From NCBI RefSeq assembly GCF_017115105.1, contig NZ_JABXKH010000046.1:1-64000 (forward strand): a stretch of 64,000 nt of DNA. The letters are read 5' to 3'. Below, one piece after another: positions 29,024 to 39,197 of this stretch. Every line of letters starts with the position of its first letter. Position 1 is the stretch's first letter. This DNA comes from Nostoc sp. NMS2 (GTDB lineage: Bacteria > Cyanobacteriota > Cyanobacteriia > Cyanobacteriales > Nostocaceae). Both the position numbers and the translations under genes were made by a program. Below the pieces are notes generated by a model that saw only the letters and a list, made by a program, of their open reading frames with translations, made no database searches and was not told where the DNA came from.

Positions 29024-29602
29024 CTAGCCGAGTTCTTCTGACTCCGCCGTTAAATTGCCGATGCTGGCATTTTGAAAAGAGGCTGGCAAAGACTGGCTAT
29101 TACGAGAATATGGCTCTGCTAGGTTAGAACGCAATTGCCGCATGAGGCTTGCCATTTCTAGGGCGTTTAGGGCATAATCCCAGCCATGATTACCTTTGAT
29201 GCCTGCCCGTTCTAAGGCTTGCTGCATAGTGTCTACTGTCAAAATGCCAAAAATTACTGGCACTCCAGTTTGAAAGCTAGCGGCGGCAATGCCTTTAGAA
29301 ACTTCGGCGGATACATAATCAAAATGGGGTGTTTGCCCGCGAATAACTGCACCTAGACAAATTACAGCATCATAACGATGGGAAAGTGCTAGTTGGCGAG
29401 CTACTAAAGGTACCTCAAAACTTCCCGGAACCCAAACATAGTCTACCTGATTACCTTGGGGGTTAGGATCTACACCGTGGCGTTTCAAGCAATCTTGACA
29501 TCCCTCTAGCAGCTTTCCGGTAACAAGATCGTTAAATCGACCAATCACCACTGCAAACCGCAAAGGCTCCGTTTGGGTAAAAGTTCCCTCGAAAACTGCC
29601 AT
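29024..29602 (-). CDS. ribH: 6,7-dimethyl-8-ribityllumazine synthase
   Basis: 192 residues. The penultimate enzyme of riboflavin synthesis, joining the pyrimidine and dihydroxybutanone phosphate. Motifs: [48 protein letters not shown] and [20 protein letters not shown], with the catalytic His in TPHFDYV. The C-terminal ~30 residues (after MRQLRSN) are a polar extension beyond the usual core. psbZ lies upstream on the same strand. Confidence 0.95.
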   Translation of the reverse strand: MAVFEGTFTQTEPLRFAVVIGRFNDLVTGKLLEGCQDCLKRHGVDPNPQGNQVDYVWVPGSFEVPLVARQLALSHRYDAVICLGAVIRGQTPHFDYVSAEVSKGIAAASFQTGVPVIFGILTVDTMQQALERAGIKGNHGWDYALNALEMASLMRQLRSNLAEPYSRNSQSLPASFQNASIGNLTAESEELG

Positions 29603-29792
29603 GACTGCCTCTTAATCAACTATAGTTCTGGCCAATATACATTTCTTATTTAAATGTAGAGGAGCAGGAAAGCCCGGTCAGAAAAAAGGAAATCGGAAAA
29701 AGTTTCTCCTTTTCTCCTTTGGTCAAAGACCATTGGCTTTTCTGCCCCTCTAGTTCTTATATTATGTGCCTGCGCCAGAGCAAAGCCGTCGT

Positions 29793-29981
29793 CTATACGA
29801 CAAAAAAGTTTAACAAACCAACTAAAAATACCAAAGCAACCCAAACGCCGGAACCAACCCAGAGCAGTTTTTTAGATTCACCCCAATTTTGGGGAGTGGC
29901 GTAAGCAACTGGAACACCTACAACTAGGACAAAAGACAACAGGACTAGACCTATCAAGGCAAATTGGAATATTATGGTCAT
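29793..29981 (-). CDS. psbZ: Photosystem II protein Z
   Basis: 62 residues from ATG 29981, preceded by GGGAGAAG. Two membrane helices ([20 protein letters not shown] and [20 protein letters not shown]) match PsbZ (Ycf9), a PSII core subunit near CP43. It is about 190 bases upstream of ribH. Confidence 0.95.
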   Translation of the reverse strand: MTIIFQFALIGLVLLSFVLVVGVPVAYATPQNWGESKKLLWVGSGVWVALVFLVGLLNFFVV

Positions 29982-30131
29982 TTTTGCTTCTCCCAATACA
30001 GCGAAACACTAAGGATAGAATATCCTAAAGGGCGACACTGACACTTTCTTATTATTTTTAAGCTAGCAGAAATTGCAACATTTTAGTCATTTGTCCTTTG
30101 TCTAAGTACCGATGACTAATGACTCTTAATT

Positions 30132-32828
30132 ATGGATTTAATTCTTTGCCACACAACAGCAGATTTTGACGCACTAGGGGCGGCAGTAGGGTTAACGCGC
30201 CTACTACCGGGAAGCAAGATTGTGCTGACTGGCGGTTCTCATCCTCCTGTGCGGGACTTTTTAGCATTGCATCGGGATGAATATCCGTTGATTGAACGCC
30301 GTTCGGTGAATCCAGAAAAAATTCGTTCTCTGACTGTGGTGGATACGCAAAAGCGCGATCGCTTGGGTAAAGCTGCTGAGTGGTTAGATTTACCCCATCT
30401 TGGAGAAATTATAGTTTATGACCATCACTTAGGGCAAGAATCAGATATTAACGCCACGCGATCGCATATTTCTTCTGTAGGAGCCACCACAACTTTAATT
30501 GTCGAGCAATTGCAACAACAGCAAATTTCCCTGACTCCTGCTGAAGCAACTGTGATGGCTTTGGGTATCCATGTTGACACTGGCTCTTTGACCTTTGACC
30601 AGTCCACACCACGCGATGCCTTAGCTTTGGCTTGGTTGATGCAACAAAGCGCTAGTTTATCGGTAATTTCTACCTACCGAGATCCTGGCTTGTCTTTGCA
30701 ATTGCAGCAGCTATTAACTGAGGCGCTGGAAAATCTAGAATATCTTTACCTAAGTGGATATACGATAGCTTGCGTAACTCTGAAAACAGATGGTTTTGTG
30801 CCGGGGCTATCGAGTTTGGCTTCAGAACTCGTAGAATTAACCGAAATTGATGCCATACTGTTGGCTAATGAGTATCCTTTGAGTGAAAGTGATTCACGGT
30901 TAACAGTAATTGGGCGATCGCAAATTCCCAAAACGAATCTTAACCTATTATTCCAGCTACTAGGTGGCGGCGGTCATTCACAAGCCGCATCGCTAAACCT
31001 AAGAGGAGTGGATTCACAAGCAATATTAAAACAACTCCTTGACGGGGTAAAAGCGCAAGTTCCCCACCCCCTCACTGCGAGGGATTTGATGTCCTCTCCT
31101 GTCCGCACGATTCTGCCTGAAACTACAATTACTGAGGCACAGCGCATTTTATTGCGCTATGGACACTCTGGTTTATCTGTAGTCGATATTCAAGGGCAAC
31201 TAGTAGGTATTATTTCGCGTCGAGATATTGATATCGCCTTGCATCACGGGTTTAGTCATTCGCCCGTTAAGGGCTACATGACAAGAAATCTGAAAACAAT
31301 TACACCAGATACGACACTGCCACAAATTGAGTCACTAATGGTGACTTATGATATCGGACGCTTACCAGTATTAGAAAATGGACAGTTAGTTGGTATTGTT
31401 ACTCGTACTGATGTTTTACGCGAATTACATCAAGAAAGAGATGAAGACGAAGGAAGGGGAGAGACGGAGAGGGGTAAAAGTAATATTAATCTCCCTCAAT
31501 TACAAAATAAACTCGCTCCTCAGTTATGGCAATTACTCACCATCGCATCGCAAGAAGCAGAAAAACGGGGTTGGCATCTTTATCTAGTCGGGGGTGCAGT
31601 GCGGGATTTGCTGTTGGCTGAGACAGCAGGTAGCTTGATGATTAAAGATATTGACCTAGTAGTTGATGGCTTTCACAAATCAGCAGATGTTGGTGCTGGT
31701 GTGGAACTAGCAAAAGCACTCCAACAACTTTACCCTACGGCTCGTTTAGAAATCCACGGGGCTTTTCAAACTGCTGCTTTGTTGTGGCACAAAGACGCAG
31801 AATTAGATTCTCTTTGGGTAGATATTGCCACCGCTAGGACAGAATTTTATCCTTACCCAGCAGCGAATCCAGAAGTTGAGGCGAGTTCGATTCGTCAAGA
31901 CTTGTATCGTCGAGATTTTACCATTAATGCGATCGCCTTACGACTCACTACTCCCCGTTCAGGTGAATTACTCGATTTCTTTGGCGGTTTACTCGATTTA
32001 CAAGCCAAGCAAATTCGGGTTTTACACGCCAACAGCTTTATCGAAGATCCCACCCGCATTTATCGTGGTGTGCGCTTTGCTGTGCGCTTCGGATTTGAAA
32101 TTGAACCGCAAACTGAAGAGTTTATCCGCTATGCCATCAACAGTGGTGTTTACGATCGCACTTCCCAACAAAATAGCAGAACCCCAGCCCTGCAAACTAG
32201 ACTGAAAACAGAATTAAAACACATTCTAGAAGCCCCTTATTGGAAATCAGCTTTGCAGTTACTCGATAACTTAGGGGCATTGCAATGTATCCATCCTACC
32301 CTCAAGTTAGATGGGTTACTCTTGCGGCAATTACGTTTGTTAGAACGTTGTTTGCGACGATTTGATGCTGAACAAACTCTCATTCATTGGCAAATGCGTT
32401 TAGAAGCATTAATCGCCCACTTAGCGCCTGAATATCGGGTGAAAGTAGCACAAAATTTGCAATTACAAGAGGATAGCATTGCTCGGTTGAAAAACTTAGT
32501 CCAAAGCTTTAGTCAAGTGATGGAATGTTTACCCACTTTTCAACGCCCCAGTCAAGTAATGCAGTTGTTGCGACAGTACGATTTACCAATGCTGATTTTA
32601 ATCGCTATGCAAAGTCCGCGAGAGATTAGACATCAAATTTGGGAATATTTAACAGTTTGGGCGAATGTGCAGCCACTGTTGAATGGCAATGATTTAAAGA
32701 AACTTGGTTACAAACCAGGGCCACAGTATCGGCAAATATTAGATGATGTAGTTGCTGCTACCTTGGATAGAGTGATTAAAGATAGGACTGAAGCTGAGGA
32801 GTTTTTAGCACAACACTATCCTAAATGA
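30132..32828 (+). CDS. DHH-CBS-CBS-poly(A) polymerase/tRNA nucleotidyltransferase fusion
   Basis: 898 residues. The N-terminal DHH phosphoesterase has [10 protein letters not shown] (9-18), [10 protein letters not shown] (about 97) and a DHHA1 [10 protein letters not shown] (about 278-287). Two CBS domains (about 318-435) follow, then a class II nucleotidyltransferase: [29 protein letters not shown], and [17 protein letters not shown]. Bacterial relatives of this architecture add A or CCA ends to tRNA. The DHH part may be a nano-RNase or c-di-nucleotide phosphodiesterase, and the CBS pair may sense adenine nucleotides. All key motifs are present. Confidence 0.88.
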   Translation: MDLILCHTTADFDALGAAVGLTRLLPGSKIVLTGGSHPPVRDFLALHRDEYPLIERRSVNPEKIRSLTVVDTQKRDRLGKAAEWLDLPHLGEIIVYDHHLGQESDINATRSHISSVGATTTLIVEQLQQQQISLTPAEATVMALGIHVDTGSLTFDQSTPRDALALAWLMQQSASLSVISTYRDPGLSLQLQQLLTEALENLEYLYLSGYTIACVTLKTDGFVPGLSSLASELVELTEIDAILLANEYPLSESDSRLTVIGRSQIPKTNLNLLFQLLGGGGHSQAASLNLRGVDSQAILKQLLDGVKAQVPHPLTARDLMSSPVRTILPETTITEAQRILLRYGHSGLSVVDIQGQLVGIISRRDIDIALHHGFSHSPVKGYMTRNLKTITPDTTLPQIESLMVTYDIGRLPVLENGQLVGIVTRTDVLRELHQERDEDEGRGETERGKSNINLPQLQNKLAPQLWQLLTIASQEAEKRGWHLYLVGGAVRDLLLAETAGSLMIKDIDLVVDGFHKSADVGAGVELAKALQQLYPTARLEIHGAFQTAALLWHKDAELDSLWVDIATARTEFYPYPAANPEVEASSIRQDLYRRDFTINAIALRLTTPRSGELLDFFGGLLDLQAKQIRVLHANSFIEDPTRIYRGVRFAVRFGFEIEPQTEEFIRYAINSGVYDRTSQQNSRTPALQTRLKTELKHILEAPYWKSALQLLDNLGALQCIHPTLKLDGLLLRQLRLLERCLRRFDAEQTLIHWQMRLEALIAHLAPEYRVKVAQNLQLQEDSIARLKNLVQSFSQVMECLPTFQRPSQVMQLLRQYDLPMLILIAMQSPREIRHQIWEYLTVWANVQPLLNGNDLKKLGYKPGPQYRQILDDVVAATLDRVIKDRTEAEEFLAQHYPK

Positions 32829-32840
32829 AATAGTCTTGGC

Positions 32841-33521
32841 CTAAATTGTATCTGGATCGATATTTAACTCACGCAGTTTTGCAGCCAAACGTTCTGCTTT
32901 TTGTTCTGCTTGTTCTGCTGTTTCTTCAGGTGTTGGTACTAGTTGCCCATCTCGTGTAAAAAATCGCAATAGTCCCTGATAAACTCCCAAATATAACCCT
33001 AGCTGATGACTCCACAAATATCCTTCTTCACTTGGTTGTAGAGGTTGATATTCTCCATCTACTAAATGAAATCCGGCAAATTCTTGTGTGTAAGGGTCAA
33101 ACCAAAAATAATCGGGTGTGCGGAAAGTATCTTGATAAATTTTTTTCTTTAAATCTTTGTCAGTATTAGCTGTTGAGTCAGACAGAATTTCCAGAATTAC
33201 ATTCGGATATTTACCATCTTCTTCCCAGACTACCCAACTTTTACGGGTTTTACGTTCAGTTCCCAGCACGACAAAAAAGTCTGGGCCCCGAAAGTGTTCT
33301 GATTTAAGTTGGCGCGGACTGTAGTAGATAGTCAGGTTTCCAGCCGTATAAAAATCATTTCTGTCTCGCCACAGCCATTTTAGACATTTGAGTAAGAGCA
33401 TGATTTGCTCTAGATGTAGTTCGCTTTCCAAGGGAGGTTCGTCACTATATAAATCACCAGGGGGAAATATAACATCTTGGCAGATGCCTTCTTGAGAATC
33501 TAATTCTTGAGCTATGGTCAT
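32841..33521 (-). CDS. Uma2 family (DUF820) endonuclease-like protein, copy A
   Basis: 226 residues of the cyanobacterial Uma2 family with a PD-(D/E)XK-like core: FRGPDFFVVLG, PNVILEILSDSTANTDKDLKKKIY, YFWFDPYTQEFAGF. The C-terminus is a short coiled coil (TAEQAEQKAERLAAKLREL). Cellular role unknown. It is nearly identical to the next gene, which has a seven-residue longer coil. Confidence 0.85.
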   Translation of the reverse strand: MTIAQELDSQEGICQDVIFPPGDLYSDEPPLESELHLEQIMLLLKCLKWLWRDRNDFYTAGNLTIYYSPRQLKSEHFRGPDFFVVLGTERKTRKSWVVWEEDGKYPNVILEILSDSTANTDKDLKKKIYQDTFRTPDYFWFDPYTQEFAGFHLVDGEYQPLQPSEEGYLWSHQLGLYLGVYQGLLRFFTRDGQLVPTPEETAEQAEQKAERLAAKLRELNIDPDTI

Positions 33522-33589
33522 AGAATGGATACGGCATCAAGTAGTTATGGATTGATTTTAGCAGTCTTGTAGTTAGCAATTCGAGAAGT

Positions 33590-34291
33590 CTAAATTGTCT
33601 CTGGATCGATATTTAACTCTCGCAGTTTTGCTGCTAAACGTTCTGCCTTTTGTTCTACCTGTTCTACTCTTTGTTGTGCTTGTTCTGCTGTTTCTTCAGG
33701 TGTTGGTACTAGTTGCCCATCTCGTGTAAAAAATCGCAATAGTCCCTGATAAACTCCCAAATATAACCCTAGCTGATGACTCCACAAATATCCTTCTTCA
33801 CTTGGTTGTAGAGGTTGATATTCTCCATCTACTAAATGAAATCCGGCAAATTCTTGTGTGTAAGGGTCAAACCAAAAATAATCGGGTGTGCGGAAAGTAT
33901 CTTGATAAATTTTTTTCTTTAAATCTTTGTCAGTATTAGCTGTTGAGTCAGACAGAATTTCCAGAATTACATTCGGATATTTACCATCTTCTTCCCAGAC
34001 TACCCAACTTTTACGGGTTTTACGTTCAGTTCCCAGCACGACAAAAAAGTCTGGGCCCCGAAAGTGTTCTGATTTAAGTTGGCGCGGACTGTAGTAGATA
34101 GTCAGGTTTCCAGCCGTATAAAAATCATTTCTGTCTCGCCACAGCCATTTTAGACATTTGAGTAAGAGCATGATTTGCTCTAGATGTAGTTCGCTTTCCA
34201 AGGGAGGTTCGTCACTATATAAATCACCAGGGGGAAATATAACATCTTGGCAGATGCCTTCTTGAGAATCTAATTCTTGAGCTATGGTCAT
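33590..34291 (-). CDS. Uma2 family (DUF820) endonuclease-like protein, copy B
   Basis: 233 residues, identical to copy A except for the inserted AQQRVEQ-type heptad in the C-terminal coil. The duplicated DNA runs from about 32841-33577 and 33590-34347 and includes the 56 bases upstream of each start, so both copies share a promoter region. A recent tandem duplication. Confidence 0.85.
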   Translation of the reverse strand: MTIAQELDSQEGICQDVIFPPGDLYSDEPPLESELHLEQIMLLLKCLKWLWRDRNDFYTAGNLTIYYSPRQLKSEHFRGPDFFVVLGTERKTRKSWVVWEEDGKYPNVILEILSDSTANTDKDLKKKIYQDTFRTPDYFWFDPYTQEFAGFHLVDGEYQPLQPSEEGYLWSHQLGLYLGVYQGLLRFFTRDGQLVPTPEETAEQAQQRVEQVEQKAERLAAKLRELNIDPETI

Positions 34292-34373
34292 AGAATGGAT
34301 ACGGCATCAAGTAGTTATGGATTGATTTTAGCAGTCTTGTAGTTAGCGATCGCGCGTAGGTAATCGCCTATTT

Positions 34374-34649
34374 TTAGGGTAAGGGTAAATAAACTATTCT
34401 GTCTTGATATTCATTGTCTTCTGATGCCAAAGCAACTATTATAAGTTCTTCTATATTTTCACCAATACTTAAATTTGGATTGAGGATAAAAATTCTTGGT
34501 ACGTGACGATTAACAGCGATATGGTCAGCTAAATGTACTGGCATAGAAGTTCGGTTATTTGTCACTAATATAAAATTATGATCCTCACACCAACACAGGA
34601 TTTCTGGATCAAGTGTACTTTTTGGTGGACTTTCTGAGTCTCCTACCAC
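34374..34649 (-). CDS. DUF5615-like PIN-type protein, N-terminus in doubt
   Basis: 91 residues from a GTG at 34649. The body LDPEILCWCEDHNFILVTNN and HVPRIFILNPNLSIGENIEE fits the DUF5615/Mut7-C PIN-like family, often part of toxin-antitoxin-like pairs. The typical opening (LIDENVNPIYPNQIRLREFD) is present further upstream, in frame, to 34727, but no ATG/GTG/TTG precedes it before the stop at 34728-34730. So either a rare start is used or the 5' end has been damaged. No antitoxin gene is visible beside it. Confidence 0.55.
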   Translation of the reverse strand: MVGDSESPPKSTLDPEILCWCEDHNFILVTNNRTSMPVHLADHIAVNRHVPRIFILNPNLSIGENIEELIIVALASEDNEYQDRIVYLPLP

Positions 34650-34831
34650 TTTGATCGCAATATCAAATTCTCGTAGCCTAATTTGATTTGGATATATGGG
34701 ATTGACATTTTCATCAATCAGATTAAGTTAGGCAGAAAACAAGTAAAATATGCCAAGTTTGCTGTGTAATACGCAAATACATTATCAGCAGGAGTAAATC
34801 AATTAATCAATGTTTTTAACATTAGTTATAG

Positions 34832-35278
34832 GTGGAGGAAATTTATATCAAAATTGATCCTAAAAGTCTTCCCTCTGCGTTCTCTGTGCCTCTGCGGTTA
34901 AAAATCTTTATTAACGTATTATCTAGCGATCGCATAGCTATTATCGGCGCAAGCGGTTCTGGTAAATCAAACCAAATTATGTTACGAAACGTAAACAGAC
35001 TTAAAGTCCTTCGGGTGATGCCTCCGGCACGCTTAGGCGAACGCCAGTCAGTCATGGGGGAAACCCCCTACAGCCCTTCTCCTAAAGGAGACGCTACGCG
35101 AACGGGCATCCTACGGCAGGCGCTAGCCTCTCCCAATGTGAGAAGACCGCACTGGCTCACCAATGACAAAGGACAGCCTCTGCCAGTTAGCTTTAATTGC
35201 GCTAACCTACTTACACCAGAGCAATATTATCAAGAGTTGCTGGAATGTCACGATATATGTTATCTCAGACCGATGTAG
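34832..35278 (+). pseudogene. Repeat-scrambled fragment with a P-loop segment
   Basis: An open frame of 148 codons is a mosaic. RIAIIGASGSGKSNQ resembles the Walker A region of an ABC ATPase, but no Walker B, signature or Q-loop follows. Residues encoded at 34871-34899 and 35024-35125 come from dispersed repeats (the latter like 11031-11120), and 35160-35205 matches 395-436. I take it as a decayed gene fragment, not a protein-coding gene. Confidence 0.35.
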
Positions 35279-35416
35279 CTCTCGTTTGTGTGCCTATAAA
35301 CTCGGCGAATTCTTGAATTTGCATATCGCGTCACGTAAATTTATCGCTCTACAACAGAAGCCGCAAAGCATACAGGCAAGTTATAATTCTCTTGCGGATC
35401 AACGTAACAAAAATTT

Positions 35417-35743
35417 ATGAGTAACCCACTAGTACAAGCCTTTTTCGTAGGCAGAGCAGTAGCCGAAGTAGTTAATGAGCGTTTAGAGGTAGCCTTGACC
35501 GATGCTTTGAGCGATCTGGGCAAATTTGATGCGGAAGCTAGAGAGCAGTTGCGACAGTTTACAGAAGAAGTCCTAGAACGGGCAAATCGGTCAGCAGAAG
35601 CAGCTAATTCTGGTCAAGCTACTACAGGTAGTGGACAAGCCAATTCTGATTCAGGTGACTTGCAAGCAGATATTGATGAATTACGAGCAGAAATTGCCCT
35701 GTTACGCACAGAATTGCAACATTATCGCAGAACTTCTGCGTAA
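35417..35743 (+). CDS. Small conserved helical protein, unknown
   Basis: 108 residues. [20 protein letters not shown] opens a helical region. A Ser/Gly/Asn-rich linker (about 63-80) is followed by a coiled coil ([20 protein letters not shown]). No membrane segment. The pattern is that of a widespread small cyanobacterial family without known function. It precedes the AarF kinase by about 90 bases that contain heptamer repeats. Confidence 0.65.
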   Translation: MSNPLVQAFFVGRAVAEVVNERLEVALTDALSDLGKFDAEAREQLRQFTEEVLERANRSAEAANSGQATTGSGQANSDSGDLQADIDELRAEIALLRTELQHYRRTSA

Positions 35744-35744
35744 A

Positions 35745-35808
35745 TTTAGTCATTGGTCATTGGTCATTGGTCAAAAATTATTCACAAATGACAAATGACA
35801 AATGACAC
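35745..35808. repeat. CATTGGT and ACAAATG heptamer runs
   Basis: The two orientations face each other and could form a hairpin between the small helical-protein gene and the AarF gene. Confidence 0.85.
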
Positions 35809-35835
35809 TTAAGAATAAACAGTTTAGGAATCAGA

Positions 35836-37572
35836 GTGTCTTCTCTTTCAAGTGATTCGGTTGCAAACCAACGGTACACAAAGGATATGGAACAAGGTTA
35901 TTCAGATAAGGCATACCGTTGGAATCGGGAAAAATACTCTAGCAGACGGCGTTTTGTAGACATTTGGTCTTTTGTCTTGACCTTATTGTTCAAACTTTGG
36001 CTATACAACAAATCTTGGAGTTATTCGGGTGGCGTGACTGATGTAAAGCAAGCTGCAAGGCGCAAAACCCAAGCGGTTTGGATTCGCAATACCCTGCTGG
36101 ACTTAGGGCCAACCTTTATCAAAGTCGGACAATTGTTTTCTACCCGCGCTGATATCTTCCCTGTTGAATATGTAGAAGAACTAGCCAAATTACAAGACAA
36201 AGTACCGGCATTTAGCTATGAGCAAGTAGAATCGACCATTGAGAAAGAATTAGGCAAAAAAATTCCTGAACTCTTCCATAATTTTGAACCTATTCCCTTA
36301 GCTGCTGCTAGCTTGGGGCAAGTACACAAAGCTGTACTGCATACTGGGGAATCGGTTGTTGTTAAAGTGCAACGTCCTGGATTGAAGAAGTTATTTGAAA
36401 TAGATTTACAAATTCTCAAGGGAATTACCCGCTACTTTCAAAACCATCCCAAATGGGGACGGGGAAGAGATTGGTTAGGTATTTATGAAGAATGTTGTCG
36501 CATTCTGTGGGAAGAAATTGATTATCTTAATGAAGGTCGTAACGCCGATACTTTTCGCCGGAATTTTCGTGGTTACGATTGGGTGAATGTCCCGAGAGTA
36601 TATTGGCGTTATGCCAGTTCCAGAGTGCTGACTTTAGAATATCTCCCTGGAATTAAAATTAGCCAATACGAAGCTTTAGAAGCAGCCGGTTTGGATCGAA
36701 AGGCGATCGCTCGTCAAGGCGCTCAAGCCTACTTACTACAGTTACTCAATAGCGGTTTCTTCCACGCCGATCCTCACCCAGGCAATATTGCCATTAGTGC
36801 AAGTGGGGCTTTAATATTCTACGATTTCGGCATGATGGGGCGGATTAAATCCAACGTGCGCGAAGGATTGATGCAAACACTGTTTGGTATCGCCCAAAAA
36901 GATGGCGATCGCGTTGTCCAATCTCTGATCGATTTAGGCGCGATCGCCCCAACCGATGATATGGGCCCAGTGCGGCGTTCTGTCCAGTACATGCTGGACA
37001 ATTTCATGGATAAGCCCTTTGAAAATCAGTCGGTGGCCGCAATCAGTGACGACCTTTATGAAATAGCTTATAATCAGCCATTTAGATTTCCAGCAACCTT
37101 CACTTTTGTGATGCGAGCCTTTTCTACCCTAGAAGGAGTCGGTAAAGGTTTAGATCCAGAGTTTAACTTTATGGAAGTTGCCAAACCTTATGCAATGCAG
37201 CTTATGACCGATATGAATGGTTCTGAGGGGAATACCTTTATTAACGAATTAAGTCGTCAAGCAGCTCAGGTAAGTAGTACTGCTTTTGGACTACCACGGA
37301 GATTAGAGGATACGCTAGAAAAGCTAGAACGGGGAGACATGCGCCTCCGCGTTCGGTCTATAGAAACTGAACGGCTATTGCGGCGGCAGAGCAGTATTCA
37401 GCTTTCAATGAGCTATGCTCTGTTAATCAGTGGTTTCACACTTTCAGCTACGATCTTAGTGGTTAGCAATCATGTCTGGTGGGGACTGCTGCCTGGTTTA
37501 ATTGCACTAGGGATTTCAGCGATCCTGATCCGACTACTTTTGCGCCTTGACCGTTACGATCGGATGCATTAA
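35836..37572 (+). CDS. AarF/ABC1/UbiB family atypical kinase
   Basis: 578 residues from a GTG preceded by AGGA at seven bases. ABC1 family signs: KVGQLFSTRADIFP (KxGQ motif), AAASLGQVHKA (the A-rich loop replacing the kinase glycine loop), VVKVQRPG, ADPHPGNI and YDFGMMG. Two C-terminal membrane helices follow (about 527-565). Members support quinone (here plastoquinone-type) biosynthesis or lipid homeostasis. Which applies is unknown. Followed 20 bases later by a PP2C phosphatase gene. Confidence 0.9.
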   Translation: MSSLSSDSVANQRYTKDMEQGYSDKAYRWNREKYSSRRRFVDIWSFVLTLLFKLWLYNKSWSYSGGVTDVKQAARRKTQAVWIRNTLLDLGPTFIKVGQLFSTRADIFPVEYVEELAKLQDKVPAFSYEQVESTIEKELGKKIPELFHNFEPIPLAAASLGQVHKAVLHTGESVVVKVQRPGLKKLFEIDLQILKGITRYFQNHPKWGRGRDWLGIYEECCRILWEEIDYLNEGRNADTFRRNFRGYDWVNVPRVYWRYASSRVLTLEYLPGIKISQYEALEAAGLDRKAIARQGAQAYLLQLLNSGFFHADPHPGNIAISASGALIFYDFGMMGRIKSNVREGLMQTLFGIAQKDGDRVVQSLIDLGAIAPTDDMGPVRRSVQYMLDNFMDKPFENQSVAAISDDLYEIAYNQPFRFPATFTFVMRAFSTLEGVGKGLDPEFNFMEVAKPYAMQLMTDMNGSEGNTFINELSRQAAQVSSTAFGLPRRLEDTLEKLERGDMRLRVRSIETERLLRRQSSIQLSMSYALLISGFTLSATILVVSNHVWWGLLPGLIALGISAILIRLLLRLDRYDRMH

Positions 37573-37592
37573 TTGTTGCAAAAAAAAAATTT

Positions 37593-38318
37593 ATGAAACT
37601 TAATTTCACGGGTTTTAGCGATCCGGGACTTATTCGTTCTAATAATCAAGATGCTTACTATGTCGATCCAGAAGGGCGGTTTTTCGTTGTCGCCGATGGA
37701 ATGGGTGGTCATGCTGGAGGTGAAGAAGCAAGTCGCATAGCCACTGAAGAAATTCAGGCGTATTTGGTGGCAAATTGGGAATCTTCTAAGTCTTCTCAAG
37801 AACTGCTAGAGCAAGCTTTGTGGGGTGCAAACGAAGCAATTTTGCAGGATCAACAAAATCATCCCGAACGCGCCGACATGGGTACAACAGTTGTAGCAGT
37901 AATTTTTCGCGCCCCCGAATCGCCCTGGTGCGCTCATGTTGGCGATTCCCGGCTGTATCGCTTCCGAGAATCGCAATTAGAACAGGTAACAGAAGACCAC
38001 ACTTGGGTTGCACGAGCAATCAAAATCGGTGACATCAGCTTAGATGAAGCGCGATCGCATCCTTTTCGTCATGTATTATCGCGCTGTTTAGGGCGTGAAG
38101 ACTTGCATCAGATTGATGTGCAACCACTAGATGTAAAAGCTGGCGATCGCTTACTGTTATGTAGTGATGGTCTTACAGAAGAACTTGTGGAAGAGAAGAT
38201 TACTAGCTGCCTCTTAGATGCTCCTTGGCTTGATAAAGCCGCCATCTCTCTAATTGAGGCTGCTAAGGAGCATGGAGGGCACGATAACATCACAGTTGTC
38301 ATCGTCTCACTGGAATAA
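37593..38318 (+). CDS. PP2C-type serine/threonine phosphatase
   Basis: 241 residues, one PP2C catalytic domain: SDPGLIRSNNQDAYYVD-like opening (metal Asp), FVVADGMGGHAGG, HVGDSRLYRF, LLLCSDGLTEEL, and HDNITVVIV. Mn/Mg-dependent. The length fits the Stp1/PphA group. No membrane segment. It lies 20 bases after the AarF-type kinase gene and is probably co-transcribed. Ser/Thr kinase and nblA genes follow, so a shared signalling role is possible. Confidence 0.92.
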   Translation: MKLNFTGFSDPGLIRSNNQDAYYVDPEGRFFVVADGMGGHAGGEEASRIATEEIQAYLVANWESSKSSQELLEQALWGANEAILQDQQNHPERADMGTTVVAVIFRAPESPWCAHVGDSRLYRFRESQLEQVTEDHTWVARAIKIGDISLDEARSHPFRHVLSRCLGREDLHQIDVQPLDVKAGDRLLLCSDGLTEELVEEKITSCLLDAPWLDKAAISLIEAAKEHGGHDNITVVIVSLE

Positions 38319-38400
38319 ATAGTCATTGGTCATTAGTCATTGGTCATTAGTCGATGCTTAGTAACCTTAAACAAAGGACAACTGACAAATGACAAAGGAC
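38319..38400. repeat. CATTGGT/CATTAGT and ACAAATG heptamer runs
   Basis: Opposed heptamer runs after the phosphatase gene, able to fold back. Confidence 0.85.
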
Positions 38401-38740
38401 AAATCTGGTAGATATACTCAGCAATTTGTTCAGTGTGAGCATTTTTAATTTTTACAATTTGATACAAATATTTTTAGCCTCCAAAGTAACCTAATGAGGC
38501 TGAATTTGCATAAAATTGATAAATTGACATCTTGCACAGAATAAGGTAGAGCGACTATAATTCACGCTTATTACCATTCATTTCCTAACCTCCTTAAGTC
38601 CTAGCTTCCGAAGCTTCCTCCATATTTATTTGGGGAGACAGGCTCTTAGTTTTTCTCAAACACGGAAACGTATAGGACTCACGGACAAAATCTGCTTATC
38701 TCCTCAAAAGAGATCAGTGCAAAGCAGAAAGGGGTGAGAT

Positions 38741-38779
38741 GTAGTTATATCTACACTTAGTTCAAACAGAGCCTATTTT
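38741..38779 (+). promoter_or_regulatory. NtcA-type promoter of nblA
   Basis: GTAGTTATATCTAC (38741-38754) is an exact GTAN8TAC NtcA site. TATTTT at 38774-38779, 19 bases on, can serve as the -10. A start near 38786 would give a leader of about 215 bases before nblA. This fits nitrogen-starvation induction known for nblA in Anabaena. Confidence 0.7.
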
Positions 38780-38999
38780 CCGGAATCCGGCTCGGCTGAC
38801 TTGGGTAGTATATCAGCAGGATTAGGTGCAAGATATCATATCAAAAAAAATCCACACTTAGGATGTGGGCAATGTGTCAAACAATTGTTATCTTTCTTAA
38901 TACGAAGGAACAAATGCTGGACACATACAAGTCCAATTATTATCCTATTTGGACTTTTACAAACGGTATAACCTTTAGGCGTTTTTTTCGGAGTTAACT

Positions 39000-39197
39000 A
39001 TGAACCAACCAATGAAACTCTCCTTGGAACAGCAATTTAGCATCTGCTCTTTTGCCACTCAAGTACAGAATATGAGCCACGATCAAGCCAAAGACTTTTT
39101 GGTAAAGCTCTATGAGCAAATGGTAGTACGCGAGGCAACTTATCAGGAGCTTCTTAAGCACCAGTGGGGCTTAGATTCCGGTTCCACTATGGCATAG
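39000..39197 (+). CDS. nblA: Phycobilisome degradation protein NblA
   Basis: 65 residues: KLSLEQQFSICSFATQVQNM, then AKDFLVKLYEQMVVREATYQ and LLKHQWG, the NblA helix pair. It binds phycobiliproteins and brings the Clp protease to phycobilisomes during nitrogen starvation. CGGAG precedes the ATG by six bases. A long leader with an NtcA box lies upstream. The pair CCTCCTT/AAGGAGG at 39224-39252 may form a 3' hairpin. Confidence 0.95.
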   Translation: MNQPMKLSLEQQFSICSFATQVQNMSHDQAKDFLVKLYEQMVVREATYQELLKHQWGLDSGSTMA

